From NCBI RefSeq assembly GCF_009909615.1, contig NZ_WWNE01000005.1, positions 310,334 to 374,333 of the forward strand: DNA of 64,000 nucleotides, read 5' to 3'. The notes under the pieces are model-generated. The model worked only from the letters and a program-made list of their open reading frames with translations, was not told the origin of the DNA and made no database searches. A program made the translations under genes and the position numbers. Origin of the DNA: Acidiluteibacter ferrifornacis. GTDB taxonomy: Bacteria > Bacteroidota > Bacteroidia > Flavobacteriales_E > Vicingaceae. Shown one piece after another: positions 8,724-17,394 of this stretch; within the stretch, counting starts at the first letter, position 1; the number at the start of each line of letters is the position of its first letter.

Positions 8724-10319
8724 TTATGCAGCATTGGTTTCGAACTGATTTGAGGTGTTTTTTTCACCGCCTGCTTTCATCGCTTTCTCTCCTGCAAAGA
8801 ATGTTTTATGATCGTCACCTAAATCTGAACCAGCCATTCTTTGATGTTTCACACAAGATACTCCTTTTCTAATTTCTTGACGTTGAACACCTTTTACATA
8901 TGCTAGCATACCTTCTTCAGCAAAATATCCTGCTGTTAAGTCATTCATATGTAGGGCGGTGGTGTGATAAGTAGGTAGTGTAATCAAGTGATGAAAAATT
9001 CCGGCTACCCTTGCACCGTCACTTTGAAAAGTTCTAATTTTTTCATCTGCTAATCGACATAATTCAGAACCATCGTAAATGGCGTCCATCAAATTGGCTT
9101 TATCGTATTGAGCTACTTCCTTACCAGAAGTTAATAATTCTTCGTAGGCCTGCTTTCTAAAATTCAGTGTCCAATTGAACGATGGAGAGTTGTTGTAAAC
9201 TAATTTAGCATTTGGAATCACTTCTCTGATGCGATTGACCATGTGTGCAATTTGCTGAACATTGGGGGTGGGAGTTTCAATCCATAGCAGATCGGCTCCA
9301 TTTTGAAGACTGCTAATGCCATCTAGCACAACACGGTCGATATTACTTCCTTCTTTAAATTTATATAATCCGTTGGGTAGTCGAACAGGGCGAACTAATC
9401 TTCCATTTCTTTTTAACAAAACGTCGTCTTCCTTTGCTTCGTGTATACCGATTTCCTCTGCTTCAATAAAAGCTAAATATTGCGCTGCTAAATCTCCTGG
9501 TTCTTGGCTTACAGGTAGTTTTTGAGTTAACCCAGCTCCTTCAGAGTCGGTTCTAGCCACTATTATACCTTCAGTAACTCCTAATTCTAGAAAGGCATAC
9601 CTAATGGCATTTAACTTGGCGATAAAATCCTCGTGAGGAACTGTTACTTTTCCGTCTTGATGACCGCATTGCTTGGCGTCAGAGACTTGATTTTCAATTT
9701 GTATAGCACAAGCCCCTGCTTGAATCATTTGCTTGGCCAATAGATAGGTAGCTTCTTCATTTCCAAATCCCGCATCTATATCTGCAATGATGGGTACAAT
9801 GTGAGTTTCAAAATTATCGATTTGATCTTGTACGTCTTCACCCTGTTTTAATCTTCTAAATAAATCGTTCAGCTCAATTGCATCAGCCTGACGTAGGAAG
9901 TCGTAAATTTCTTTAATTAATGCAGGTACAGCTGTTTTTTCATGCATGGATTGATCAGGAAGTGGTCCAAATTCTGAACGAAGAGCTGCAACCATCCAAC
10001 CAGAAAGGTAGAGGTATTTTTTTTCAGTGGTTCCATGATGTTTTTTGATGGCTATCATGTTTTGCTGAGCGATGAAACCATGCCAGCAACCTAGAGACTG
10101 AGTATATTGGGTTGGGTCGGCATCGTATGCTGCCATATCTTTTCTCATAAGAGCAGCAGTATAGTTGGCAATGTCTAAACCAGTTTTGAACTTGTTTTGA
10201 GCCATCATTCTGGCGGCATTTTCTGGATCTATTGAATTCCAAGTGGATCCATATTTTTCTTTCAGATTTCTTACTGCTTCTAGAGCGGAGTCATAATTAC
10301 TTTGTGCTAAATTTTTCAT
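8724..10319 (-). CDS. aceA: Isocitrate lyase (long form)
   Basis: It cleaves isocitrate to succinate and glyoxylate, the first step of the glyoxylate shunt. The catalytic loop is KQCGHQDGK, with the active Cys at about residue 218, and the metal-binding segment is DIDAGFGNEEA at about 180-190. At 531 residues with KQCGH in place of the usual KKCGH, it belongs to the long subfamily known from Pseudomonas aeruginosa rather than the 430-residue E. coli type. The malate synthase gene ends 73 bases upstream on the same strand. Together they let the cell grow on acetate, fatty acids or other C2 sources. The divergent regulator at 12112 probably controls both. Confidence 0.96.
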   Translation of the reverse strand: MKNLAQSNYDSALEAVRNLKEKYGSTWNSIDPENAARMMAQNKFKTGLDIANYTAALMRKDMAAYDADPTQYTQSLGCWHGFIAQQNMIAIKKHHGTTEKKYLYLSGWMVAALRSEFGPLPDQSMHEKTAVPALIKEIYDFLRQADAIELNDLFRRLKQGEDVQDQIDNFETHIVPIIADIDAGFGNEEATYLLAKQMIQAGACAIQIENQVSDAKQCGHQDGKVTVPHEDFIAKLNAIRYAFLELGVTEGIIVARTDSEGAGLTQKLPVSQEPGDLAAQYLAFIEAEEIGIHEAKEDDVLLKRNGRLVRPVRLPNGLYKFKEGSNIDRVVLDGISSLQNGADLLWIETPTPNVQQIAHMVNRIREVIPNAKLVYNNSPSFNWTLNFRKQAYEELLTSGKEVAQYDKANLMDAIYDGSELCRLADEKIRTFQSDGARVAGIFHHLITLPTYHTTALHMNDLTAGYFAEEGMLAYVKGVQRQEIRKGVSCVKHQRMAGSDLGDDHKTFFAGEKAMKAGGEKNTSNQFETNAA

Positions 10320-10392
10320 AATTTTGAAATACGTTATTGATTAATAATAATTAGATCCTGTTAATTGTTGCCGCAATTGCAGGATTGCTTTT

Positions 10393-11991
10393 TTATAGGT
10401 ACTTATAAGCAGGAAGAGTCAGAAATTCTTCAAATTCATCCGATAGAACTAGCTTGTCAAAAAGTTCAAATGCCAATATAAATCTTGTTTTAGGAATTTC
10501 ATTTTTACCTACTGATGAAATAATTTTATCTACCTCATCGTGATAAAGTTCCATGTATAATTTCATATTAAACTTCCTTCCGTCGTCCAATACAACTTCA
10601 TTTCTAAGCCATTGCCATACTTGTGTTCTGGAGATTTCAGCAGTCGCAGCATCTTCCATTAAGTGATAAAGTGCTACTGCTCCATATCCTCTCAACCAGG
10701 CTTCCGTATATAAAATTCCAATGTTTATATTTTTACGAATGCCTGCTTCGGTCACTGTTCCCTGTGGTAGTTCTACTAAGTCAGCTTCTGTAACTGTTAA
10801 ATCGTTTAATGAAACCTCTAGTTGATTGGAGGTGGGCATGTGCTTATTGAATTCTTGCATGGCTACTTCCACCAAAGCAGGGTGTGCTACCCACGTGCCA
10901 TCGTGTCCGTTCATCACCTCTCTTTCTTTGTCTTTTCGTACTTTTTCTAAAGCTTTATTATTAGCTCCCTCATCGTTCTTGATTGGAATTTGAGCGGCCA
11001 TTCCTCCAATAGCTAATATTCCTCTTTTGTGACAGCGCTGAATCACTAGTTTAGAATAGGCCTCCATAAATGGGGTCGTCATAGTGACTTGATCTCTATC
11101 TGGAACAACAAAATTCGTGTGATTTCTAAACTTTTTGATGTAGGAAAAAATATAATCCCATCTACCACAGTTAAGTCCTACTATGTGGTCCTTTAACTCA
11201 TAGATAAATTCATCCAATTGAAAACTTGCTGTGATAGTTTCGATTAAAACTGTCGCTTTGAAAGTTCCAACAGGGACACTAAGATAATTTTGAGCAAAAA
11301 CAAATACTTCATTCCACCATCTTGCTTCTAGGTAATGTTCCAGTTTTGGGAGGTAAAAATAGGGGGCTGTATTGTTCTTCAAAAGGGTTTTTGTATTATG
11401 GTATACATATAATCCAAAATCGACTAAACTACCTGAAATTTCTACGCCATCAATCAGTAAGTGTTTTTCATTCAAGTGTAATCCTCTAGGTCTAACTATC
11501 AATACAGCCGTGTTGGATTTTAGCTGATATACCTTGTTTTTGGCCGGTTCAACCAAGGAAATTGTTTTTAAACTGGCATCTATCAAGTTTTGTTGACCCT
11601 CCATTACATTTTTCCATGTTGGGGCATTACTATCTTCTAAATCAGCCATAAAAGTTTTAGCTCCTGAATTCAGCGCATTGATAATCATTTTACGATCAAT
11701 CGGTCCAGTAATTTCTACCCTTCTATCTTGAAGGTCGTGCGGGATGTTTTTTGCAGTCCAATCACTATCTCTAATATGTTTGGTTTCTCTAGGGAATTCT
11801 GGGTATTTACCAGTATCAAATACTTTTTGTTGATTGTTTCGCCTATCTAATAATTTTAGACGTGCTTCATTAAAATTTTGGTGTAAAGCAGTTAAAAATG
11901 TTAAGGCCTCTTCTGTTAGAATATTTGGATACTTGTTACTGACCTCTTTAGAAAATTTTATCGTTGAACGATTGAATACTATTGAATCCAT
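10393..11991 (-). CDS. aceB: Malate synthase A
   Basis: It condenses glyoxylate with acetyl-CoA to malate, the second step of the glyoxylate shunt. Family elements include FMADLEDSNAPTWKN, LIVRPRGLHLNEKHLLIDG, GTFKATVLIETITASFQLDE, GLNCGRWDYIFSYIKKF and NGHDGTWVAHPALVE. I choose the ATG at 11989-11991 (MDSIVFNRSTIKF), giving 532 residues, the usual length for this form; the longer frame needs a TTG start at 12015. It lies upstream of aceA in the same direction, and divergent from a RamB/ScfR-like regulator with repeated sites between them. Confidence 0.96.
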   Translation of the reverse strand: MDSIVFNRSTIKFSKEVSNKYPNILTEEALTFLTALHQNFNEARLKLLDRRNNQQKVFDTGKYPEFPRETKHIRDSDWTAKNIPHDLQDRRVEITGPIDRKMIINALNSGAKTFMADLEDSNAPTWKNVMEGQQNLIDASLKTISLVEPAKNKVYQLKSNTAVLIVRPRGLHLNEKHLLIDGVEISGSLVDFGLYVYHNTKTLLKNNTAPYFYLPKLEHYLEARWWNEVFVFAQNYLSVPVGTFKATVLIETITASFQLDEFIYELKDHIVGLNCGRWDYIFSYIKKFRNHTNFVVPDRDQVTMTTPFMEAYSKLVIQRCHKRGILAIGGMAAQIPIKNDEGANNKALEKVRKDKEREVMNGHDGTWVAHPALVEVAMQEFNKHMPTSNQLEVSLNDLTVTEADLVELPQGTVTEAGIRKNINIGILYTEAWLRGYGAVALYHLMEDAATAEISRTQVWQWLRNEVVLDDGRKFNMKLYMELYHDEVDKIISSVGKNEIPKTRFILAFELFDKLVLSDEFEEFLTLPAYKYL

Positions 11992-12042
11992 TTGAGCTAA
12001 TTTTTGTTTCAACAATATTAAATCAAAAAAATCAAAATTCCT

Positions 12043-12106
12043 AGCGAACGTTCGTTAAAAGTATATTTTCGCAAAAAAATATAGTTCGCAAAAAAGCTTA
12101 TATTTG
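12043..12106. promoter_or_regulatory. Glyoxylate-gene control region: palindrome, two direct repeats, promoter element
   Basis: Between divergent aceB and its likely regulator lie three features. CGAACGTTCG at 12045-12054 is a perfect palindrome. TTCGCAAAAAA occurs twice, at 12068-12078 and 12085-12095, 17 bases apart. TATATTTG at 12099-12106 fits the Bacteroidota -7 consensus TAnnTTTG for the rightward gene, whose ATG is at 12112, leaving essentially no leader. The TTTTTTGCGAA repeats (minus-strand reading) recall the TTTGCAAA core reported for actinobacterial RamB sites; that link is inference. Confidence 0.55.
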
Positions 12107-12111
12107 AATCT

Positions 12112-13587
12112 ATGCAGGAAGATTATATCAAGATTATATTTGGCTTAAAACTAAAGCAGATAAGGGCTGAGAAGAATTTGTCTTTATTCGGATTATCTAA
12201 ACTTTCAGGATTGTCAAAGTCTTATTTAAATGAAATAGAGAATGGGAAAAAGTATCCAAAACCAGATAAAATCTCCATTCTGTCTGAGAAATTAGATGTT
12301 CCCTACGACCAAATGGTGTCTTTAAAGCTAGATAAAAACTTAGCACCCATAGGAGATTTATTACAATCTAAGATTCTGAAAGAAATCCCATTGGACTTAT
12401 TTGGAATTAAAGAAAGTACATTGATTGATATCGTAGCCAATGCTCCTGCAAAAGTAAATGCATTTATCAGTACAATTATCGAAATCGCTCAAAACTATAG
12501 TTTTAGTAGAGAGAGTTTTTTCTTGGCTTCAGTGCGATCTTTTCAACAGGCCAATAACAACTATTTTGATGAGTTGGAGCAGCAAGTGTTAAAATTTGTG
12601 GAGGCCTATCAAATTGACTTTAAACAACCGATAACCTCTTCAGAATTGGAAGAGATTTTAGTGGAAGAGTATGGTTATTCCATACAGTCGAATGAGTTGG
12701 ACAAGTATGAAGCTTTAGGAACGTTGAGAACGGTTTTTATTCCAAGGACGAAGACCTTATTGTTAGCTAATGCGATAGATGAAGCCCAACGCACTTTTAT
12801 TTATGCAAAAGAAATTGCCTATAATTTTCTAAACATTTCAGATCGACTCTATACATTTCCTTGGATTAAGTTTGATTCTTTTGATCAGGTGTTGAATAAT
12901 TTTTATGCATCCTATTTTGCTGGAGCTTTAATTCTATCCAAAGAAAAATTGTCACGTCAACTAACAGAAATATTTGAAAAGAAAACTTTTGATACGACTT
13001 TATTCTTGAAAGCCATTAATGATTTTAATGCTTCACCAGAATCATTTTACCAAAGGTTGACCAATATCTTACCAAAAGAGTTCAACATCCAAAACCTTTA
13101 TTTTTTAAGATTTACTCATGAAGCCGGGAGTGATGTCTATAACTTAAAAAAAGAGTTGCATTTATCGCATCAGCATTCACCACACGCCAATGAAACCAAT
13201 GAATTTTACTGTAGGCGTTGGGTGTCATTACAAGTGTTGAACAGTATTAGTACTACTAAAAAGGAACATGAGTTTGCAGTTCAAATTCTTAACTATAAAA
13301 GTGATGGTTTAAAGTACCTAGTATTTTCGTCAGCGACTAAAGATCCATTTAAGGAAAACCATTACCGTAGTATTAGCATTGGGTTACTTATCAATAAACA
13401 ACTACATAGAAAACTTCACTTTTTAGCTGATGAAGGAATTGTGACGAAGGACGTAGGAGTGACGTGTCAACGTTGTGCTATAGAAAATTGTGAGGTGAGA
13501 AAATCTCCTGCTACTTTATTGGAAAAGTCTATTAAAAATAAAAAAATAGAGCAAATTGTAGAAGAATTGAATCGAAAATTTAGTTGA
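12112..13587 (+). CDS. RamB/ScfR-like XRE-family regulator of the glyoxylate genes
   Basis: The 491-residue protein has an N-terminal XRE helix-turn-helix (about residues 8-65, with LFGLSKLSGLSKSYLNEIEN). A middle region (about 190-300) follows the IrrE/ImmA layout, but I see no HExxH where the zinc motif should be (RTFIYAKEIAYNFL). The C-terminal region ends in the cysteine pattern CQRCAIENCEVR typical of the short-chain fatty-acyl regulator family. Actinobacterial RamB, of the same plan, controls aceA/aceB. Divergent placement next to aceBA, with repeats between, supports the same role here. It probably senses an acyl-CoA or acetate-derived metabolite and may regulate itself. Confidence 0.85.
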   Translation: MQEDYIKIIFGLKLKQIRAEKNLSLFGLSKLSGLSKSYLNEIENGKKYPKPDKISILSEKLDVPYDQMVSLKLDKNLAPIGDLLQSKILKEIPLDLFGIKESTLIDIVANAPAKVNAFISTIIEIAQNYSFSRESFFLASVRSFQQANNNYFDELEQQVLKFVEAYQIDFKQPITSSELEEILVEEYGYSIQSNELDKYEALGTLRTVFIPRTKTLLLANAIDEAQRTFIYAKEIAYNFLNISDRLYTFPWIKFDSFDQVLNNFYASYFAGALILSKEKLSRQLTEIFEKKTFDTTLFLKAINDFNASPESFYQRLTNILPKEFNIQNLYFLRFTHEAGSDVYNLKKELHLSHQHSPHANETNEFYCRRWVSLQVLNSISTTKKEHEFAVQILNYKSDGLKYLVFSSATKDPFKENHYRSISIGLLINKQLHRKLHFLADEGIVTKDVGVTCQRCAIENCEVRKSPATLLEKSIKNKKIEQIVEELNRKFS

Positions 13588-13605
13588 TTAAATAGCCTAT
13601 CAGTT

Positions 13606-14133
13606 TTAGTCAAGTTTTAATTTTTCTACCACTGCCTCTCCAGACTCATAGTCTCTTCCATAAAATAAGACGTATTTAGCTTCAGTGCTCGTGTTTAAAA
13701 AGCCTTCTTCTAATTGGACAAATAGTTTTTCGATGTATAGCTTTCGTTGGTTGATTACTACATACATCTGAGGGTGTTCTCCTTTGCTAGTAGTCAAGAA
13801 AAAATGGATTTTATCTGTGGCTGCTAATCTAAATTCATAAAGTTGAGACGAATTGGCCAGTAGGGTCATGCCATAGGCCATTTTTTTCTGTATGCTTGTT
13901 AAAGGTTTTTTTACAGCTCCTTCTGTATATACAATCCTGTATTCATTGATGGGTTTTGAGGCGTCAATTTTACCTGCTCTTATATTCGCTTCATAAACAT
14001 AAGTATTGTAATTGTTACTGTGCTGAATATAGAACAATTGATTTGGTGTTTTGGGTGGAGTGGGATATCCATTTTGAGCAAAACTTTGGATAAAACAGAA
14101 AGCAGCTAGAACTAGTAAGTGGACGATTTTCAT
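13606..14133 (-). CDS. DUF4833-family secreted protein
   Basis: The 175-residue protein begins with a signal peptide (about residues 1-19, ending QSFAQ). The body matches DUF4833, with the typical start PNQLFYIQHSNNYNTYVYEAN and later KKMAYGMTLL and YVVINQRKLYIEKLFVQ. DUF4833 proteins are found in Bacteroidota and predicted to act in the periplasm or outer membrane; their function is not known. It converges on the preceding regulator with 18 bases between the stops, so the two genes are probably transcribed separately. No lipobox is visible, so it is soluble or surface-exposed rather than lipid-anchored. Confidence 0.75.
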   Translation of the reverse strand: MKIVHLLVLAAFCFIQSFAQNGYPTPPKTPNQLFYIQHSNNYNTYVYEANIRAGKIDASKPINEYRIVYTEGAVKKPLTSIQKKMAYGMTLLANSSQLYEFRLAATDKIHFFLTTSKGEHPQMYVVINQRKLYIEKLFVQLEEGFLNTSTEAKYVLFYGRDYESGEAVVEKLKLD

Positions 14134-14213
14134 TGATTATGTTAGAATTTAATAGAGAGCGTCAATTGTCAATTAAAGGACAAATTTAAGAAATGAATAC
14201 ATGGAGAATGGAT

Positions 14214-14240
14214 AAAGCAGGACTGTTGGTGTCCCGCTTT
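14214..14240 (-). terminator. Terminator-like hairpin downstream of the NYN gene
   Basis: AAAGCAGGAC (14214-14223) pairs with GTCCCGCTTT (14231-14240) with one mismatch around a 7-base loop, about 80 bases past the stop of the leftward NYN gene. The T-tract on the minus strand is short (TTTAT), so termination strength is uncertain. Confidence 0.4.
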
Positions 14241-14319
14241 CATGCATTACCGTTTTTTCTAACATTAATGGCGGATTTTAAATCTATTAATCAAAGGATT
14301 GATTAGAGAATAAGCAGTC

Positions 14320-15066
14320 CTACTTATTCTTCACATATATCAACCGGATGTTGTTTTCTCCAGTTTCTTTTACTTCAATTTCAAATTCGCCTAAGCTCTT
14401 AATAAAAGGGTATAATTTAGGATAACCATAGTTCCTCGGGTCAAAGTCCGGTTTCTTTTTTATGATAAAACTTCCTAACTCTCCTAAAAAGGCCCAGCCA
14501 CTATCATCAGATATTTCATCAATACTTTCTCGAATGAGCTTCATCAAGTTTTTATCTATTTTGCTAACAGAATCGGCTTTGTTGTTCGCTTTATTTTGTT
14601 TGTTTGCTTTTTCAGTAATTTCTTGTTCTTGGGCTTTCTTTAAGATCTCAATGTAGATGAATTTATCACATGCTGTTATAAAGGGTTTTGGAGTTTTCTT
14701 CTCACCAATTCCGATGACCAACATTGCCGCTTCACGGAGTCGGGTAGCAAGTCGTGTAAAATCACTATCACTAGAAACGATGCAGAATCCATCTACTTTT
14801 TTAGAGTACAATAAGTCCATTGCATCTATAATTAAAGCACTATCACTAGAATTTTTTCCTGTTGTGTAGCTATACTGTTGAATAGGAGTGATGGCATTTT
14901 CTAATAGTACATTTTTCCATCCCGATACATGAGGTTTGGTCCAATCGGCATATATTCTTTTAATGGTAGGATTGCCATATTTGGCGATTTCATCTAACAT
15001 CTCTTTCACGTTGGCATAAGGTACGTTGTCGGCATCTATTAAAACTGCCAATTTTTGATCTTTCAT
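14320..15066 (-). CDS. NYN-domain ribonuclease-like protein with C-terminal LOTUS/OST-HTH domain
   Basis: The NYN domain (about residues 5-145) is a PIN-like fold found in metal-dependent RNases. Acidic residues that could form the active site are seen in AVLIDADNVPY (11-13), SSDSALIIDAMDLLYS (75-82) and CIVSSDSDFTRLATRLRE (97-101). A charged linker rich in Lys, Asn and Gln (about 145-170) leads to a LOTUS/OST-HTH domain (about 172-247, with LGSFIIKKKPDFDPRNYGY), which binds RNA or nucleoprotein in MARF1-type proteins. The combination suggests an RNA-processing or decay enzyme; the target RNA is unknown. It has its own intergenic gaps on both sides. Confidence 0.85.
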   Translation of the reverse strand: MKDQKLAVLIDADNVPYANVKEMLDEIAKYGNPTIKRIYADWTKPHVSGWKNVLLENAITPIQQYSYTTGKNSSDSALIIDAMDLLYSKKVDGFCIVSSDSDFTRLATRLREAAMLVIGIGEKKTPKPFITACDKFIYIEILKKAQEQEITEKANKQNKANNKADSVSKIDKNLMKLIRESIDEISDDSGWAFLGELGSFIIKKKPDFDPRNYGYPKLYPFIKSLGEFEIEVKETGENNIRLIYVKNK

Positions 15067-15158
15067 ATTGTATTTTCATTTTTAGTGAGTAGTAGTGGGG
15101 TTGATGGTGAAATTACCCAAAGTTTAGCTGTTGGGACTCCCTCAAAGTCAATTACTGC

Positions 15159-15665
15159 TTAAACATTGCGGTTCTCTTTTTTTAGCGCCTGGTATAAGTA
15201 ATTTCCTATTGAAATGAATATCAGTAATAAAAAGAGTGGGAGAAATAAAACTCCGAGTCCATTTTGTTCATTTAAAGCTGTTTGAATAGTGGAGTAGACG
15301 ATATAGAAAAGACTCGCGGTTATAATGGTGTTTAGTTTTCGAATGAATTGAGTGGCTTTCAGATATTGTTGCGCAGCATTCTCCTTGGTAATCTGAACAG
15401 GATAATTGAAAAGATGAGGAAATCGATTGAGAATGAAAAGACCAACACTCATTACCACACCAAGAATTGGTAATGTCCAAATTTTGCCTTTTTGACTTAA
15501 TTTATCAGGCTCACCCCAACTATTGTAATGGGTGGGAATACTTTCAGAGAGGTCTGAATAATAGTATAGCGGCCAAGCAATTAAGAATATAAGAAATATC
15601 AAAGTTAGACCATCGAAAATACGGTCTGAAAATTCTCGTTCAATATTTAGTTTAGGGCGAGTCAT
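15159..15665 (-). CDS. DUF1648 integral membrane protein
   Basis: The 168-residue protein has four predicted membrane helices (about residues 18-36, 64-84, 110-128 and 133-158). Between the first two lies the DUF1648 signature IPTHYNSWGEPDKLSQKG. DUF1648 occurs in SdpI-like immunity proteins and many uncharacterised membrane proteins; this short form lacks the rest of SdpI. The N-terminus is cytoplasmic and charged, the C-terminus basic (KKENRNV). No partner gene suggests a toxin-immunity role. It is probably a single-gene unit between the NYN and DinB genes. Confidence 0.7.
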   Translation of the reverse strand: MTRPKLNIEREFSDRIFDGLTLIFLIFLIAWPLYYYSDLSESIPTHYNSWGEPDKLSQKGKIWTLPILGVVMSVGLFILNRFPHLFNYPVQITKENAAQQYLKATQFIRKLNTIITASLFYIVYSTIQTALNEQNGLGVLFLPLFLLLIFISIGNYLYQALKKENRNV

Positions 15666-15889
15666 GTTTATTCATTATAAGTAGCAATTCTTATGGCTAT
15701 CCGATACTTTTTTATGAATTCTTTATCCATTAAAAGTGAAAATTAATGATAAATCAATTAAAGTATTTCGCTAAAGGTGTTTCACAAACAGTATGTTATC
15801 AATGTATTTTAATGTATCCAGAAGAGGGTTTGCTATAAAAATACCATTGATAGTTTGGACAAGAAGAAAACTTATATCCTATCATTTAC

Positions 15890-16357
15890 CTAGTCCCAAA
15901 GGTTGGGGCGATCAACATTCATTGTTCTCAAATAGGAAAGAAATTGTCCTGTATGCACAGTTTCGTGATATCCAATTCGCAGAAGATATTGACCGAGATT
16001 TTTCTTTTCTCCATTTCCAGGGTGAATGATTTCTTTTTCATTCAATTCATTAGCTGAAAATTGTCGAATACTTTCTAAAAATTCATTTCTATAAGGTTGA
16101 GCAAATTTAATTTCATCTGATACAGCGCCAAAAGGACGATTTTTCCATGGCGTTTGATAGTTTGTCATGCTACCATTATTGATGATGATGTTCCAACCAT
16201 AGTCCGCTTCTAATACGTGACGAATCATTGCGATTGCCGACATTGCCTTTTCGTCAGGTTTCCAATTGTAATGACTCTCTGGAAGTGCATTCCACAGTTT
16301 TATGCTTTTTCTTCTGATTTCAATTAAGTTGAATAGGATTAATTCAGTGGGTGTCAT
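15890..16357 (-). CDS. DinB-family protein, 155 aa
   Basis: This is a DinB/YfiT-like four-helix bundle. The three histidines usual in the metal site can be matched to HVLEADYGW (about residue 47) and to GYHETVHTGQFLSYLR (about 130 and 134), giving the HxxxHxGQ signature near the C-terminus. WNALPESHYNWKPDEKAMSA at about residues 22-41 is the classic family N-terminal pattern. It is clearly a different lineage from the DinB protein at 4331-4786. Members include thiol-dependent transferases and many proteins without known activity. It is transcribed leftward, with a hairpin-containing gap upstream. Confidence 0.8.
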   Translation of the reverse strand: MTPTELILFNLIEIRRKSIKLWNALPESHYNWKPDEKAMSAIAMIRHVLEADYGWNIIINNGSMTNYQTPWKNRPFGAVSDEIKFAQPYRNEFLESIRQFSANELNEKEIIHPGNGEKKNLGQYLLRIGYHETVHTGQFLSYLRTMNVDRPNLWD

Positions 16358-16389
16358 TTTTATCGTTTGTTAGTGGTTTTCAGTAGTTG

Positions 16390-16432
16390 GGAAGGGAGTA
16401 TTCTACAGCTTAAGTTGCAGAATACTGCTTCC
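16390..16432. other. Imperfect 43-base hairpin in a gene-free gap (16358-16698)
   Basis: The arms GGAAG/CTTCC, AGTATTCT/AGAATACT and CA/TG pair around an 8-base loop with one mismatch and a small bulge. No T-tract follows on either strand. The rest of this 341-base gap is AT-rich and shows no gene, tRNA or clear promoter that I can support. Confidence 0.45.
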
Positions 16433-16698
16433 TTAGGGATAGAGAAATGTCATTTTTATTTTAAGCTAAATTAAAAAAAATGAAGGTGAAGATAAAATAG
16501 CACTAATCTTTGAATTAGGTACTATTACCTTTGTTCACTCTAGCCTTACCTTACTTGAGTCCTGTCATAGTTCGGTAAAATCCAATAGATGGAGAATTAC
16601 AATACTATACAATAGGATTTTTCTGCATTCTACTTTTATTTTCATGTTTCCAAATCAACAATAGTCGTGGATTAAAACAAAAGGCAATCGAGTGAAAT

Positions 16699-17196
16699 TT
16701 ACTTTGAGCCCAGTTCAATAACTTGTAAATCTCTGATGAACTCTTTATCTATCACAAATTTAACTAAGGTTTGTACTTTGTGAAATCCGTGTTTTCCAGC
16801 TGCTCCTGGATTAATATGCAGTAAGTTCAACTTTTTGTCATTCATCACCTTTAAGATGTGCGAATGCCCACATATAAAAAGCTTGGGAGGGTTATTTTGG
16901 ATTTCTTTTCGAATAGATTGGTCATAACGATCGGGATACCCTCCAATGTGGGTGATCCAAACATCAACTCCCTCACAGAAAAAACGTTGGTGTAAGTGAT
17001 AGTCTCTGCGAATGTCAAATCCATCTATATTCCCAAAGACTGCTCTAACTGGTTTAAATTCTTTCAACTCATCAATCAACTCCAATGTGCCTATGTCACC
17101 AGCATGCCATATTTCATCGCAATCTTCAAAATGAGTGTATACAGCCGGAGGTAAATAGCCATGGGTGTCAGAGAGTAAACCAATTTTTTTCATCAC
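16699..17196 (-). CDS. YfcE/MJ0936-type metallophosphoesterase
   Basis: The 165-residue protein carries the calcineurin-like metallophosphoesterase motifs in order: LLSDTHG (residues 7-13), HAGDIGTLE (about 31-39), FGNIDG (about 54-59), ITHIGG (about 80-85) and CGHSHI (about 109-114). This set defines the YfcE/MJ0936 family, single-domain two-metal phosphodiesterases acting on small phosphodiesters; the physiological substrate is uncertain. Cytoplasmic, with no signal. It is transcribed leftward, divergent from aroB, with about 200 bases between them. Confidence 0.9.
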   Translation of the reverse strand: MMKKIGLLSDTHGYLPPAVYTHFEDCDEIWHAGDIGTLELIDELKEFKPVRAVFGNIDGFDIRRDYHLHQRFFCEGVDVWITHIGGYPDRYDQSIRKEIQNNPPKLFICGHSHILKVMNDKKLNLLHINPGAAGKHGFHKVQTLVKFVIDKEFIRDLQVIELGSK

Positions 17197-17394
17197 CTCT
17201 AAATTATTACTAAAAAGCGAGCTTTAAAAATTGAATTGGTTTTTATGAAGAGATAGTGCGTTAATTGTCGAATATTTAGTTCTCTATGTGAAGATTTAAA
17301 TCTTATATCTTACATTCTTTATGTTATAGAATAATTCCTTTTTTAATCGGCCCAAAGTGTATACAAATCATTATAATTTGTTCATTTTTGTGTT

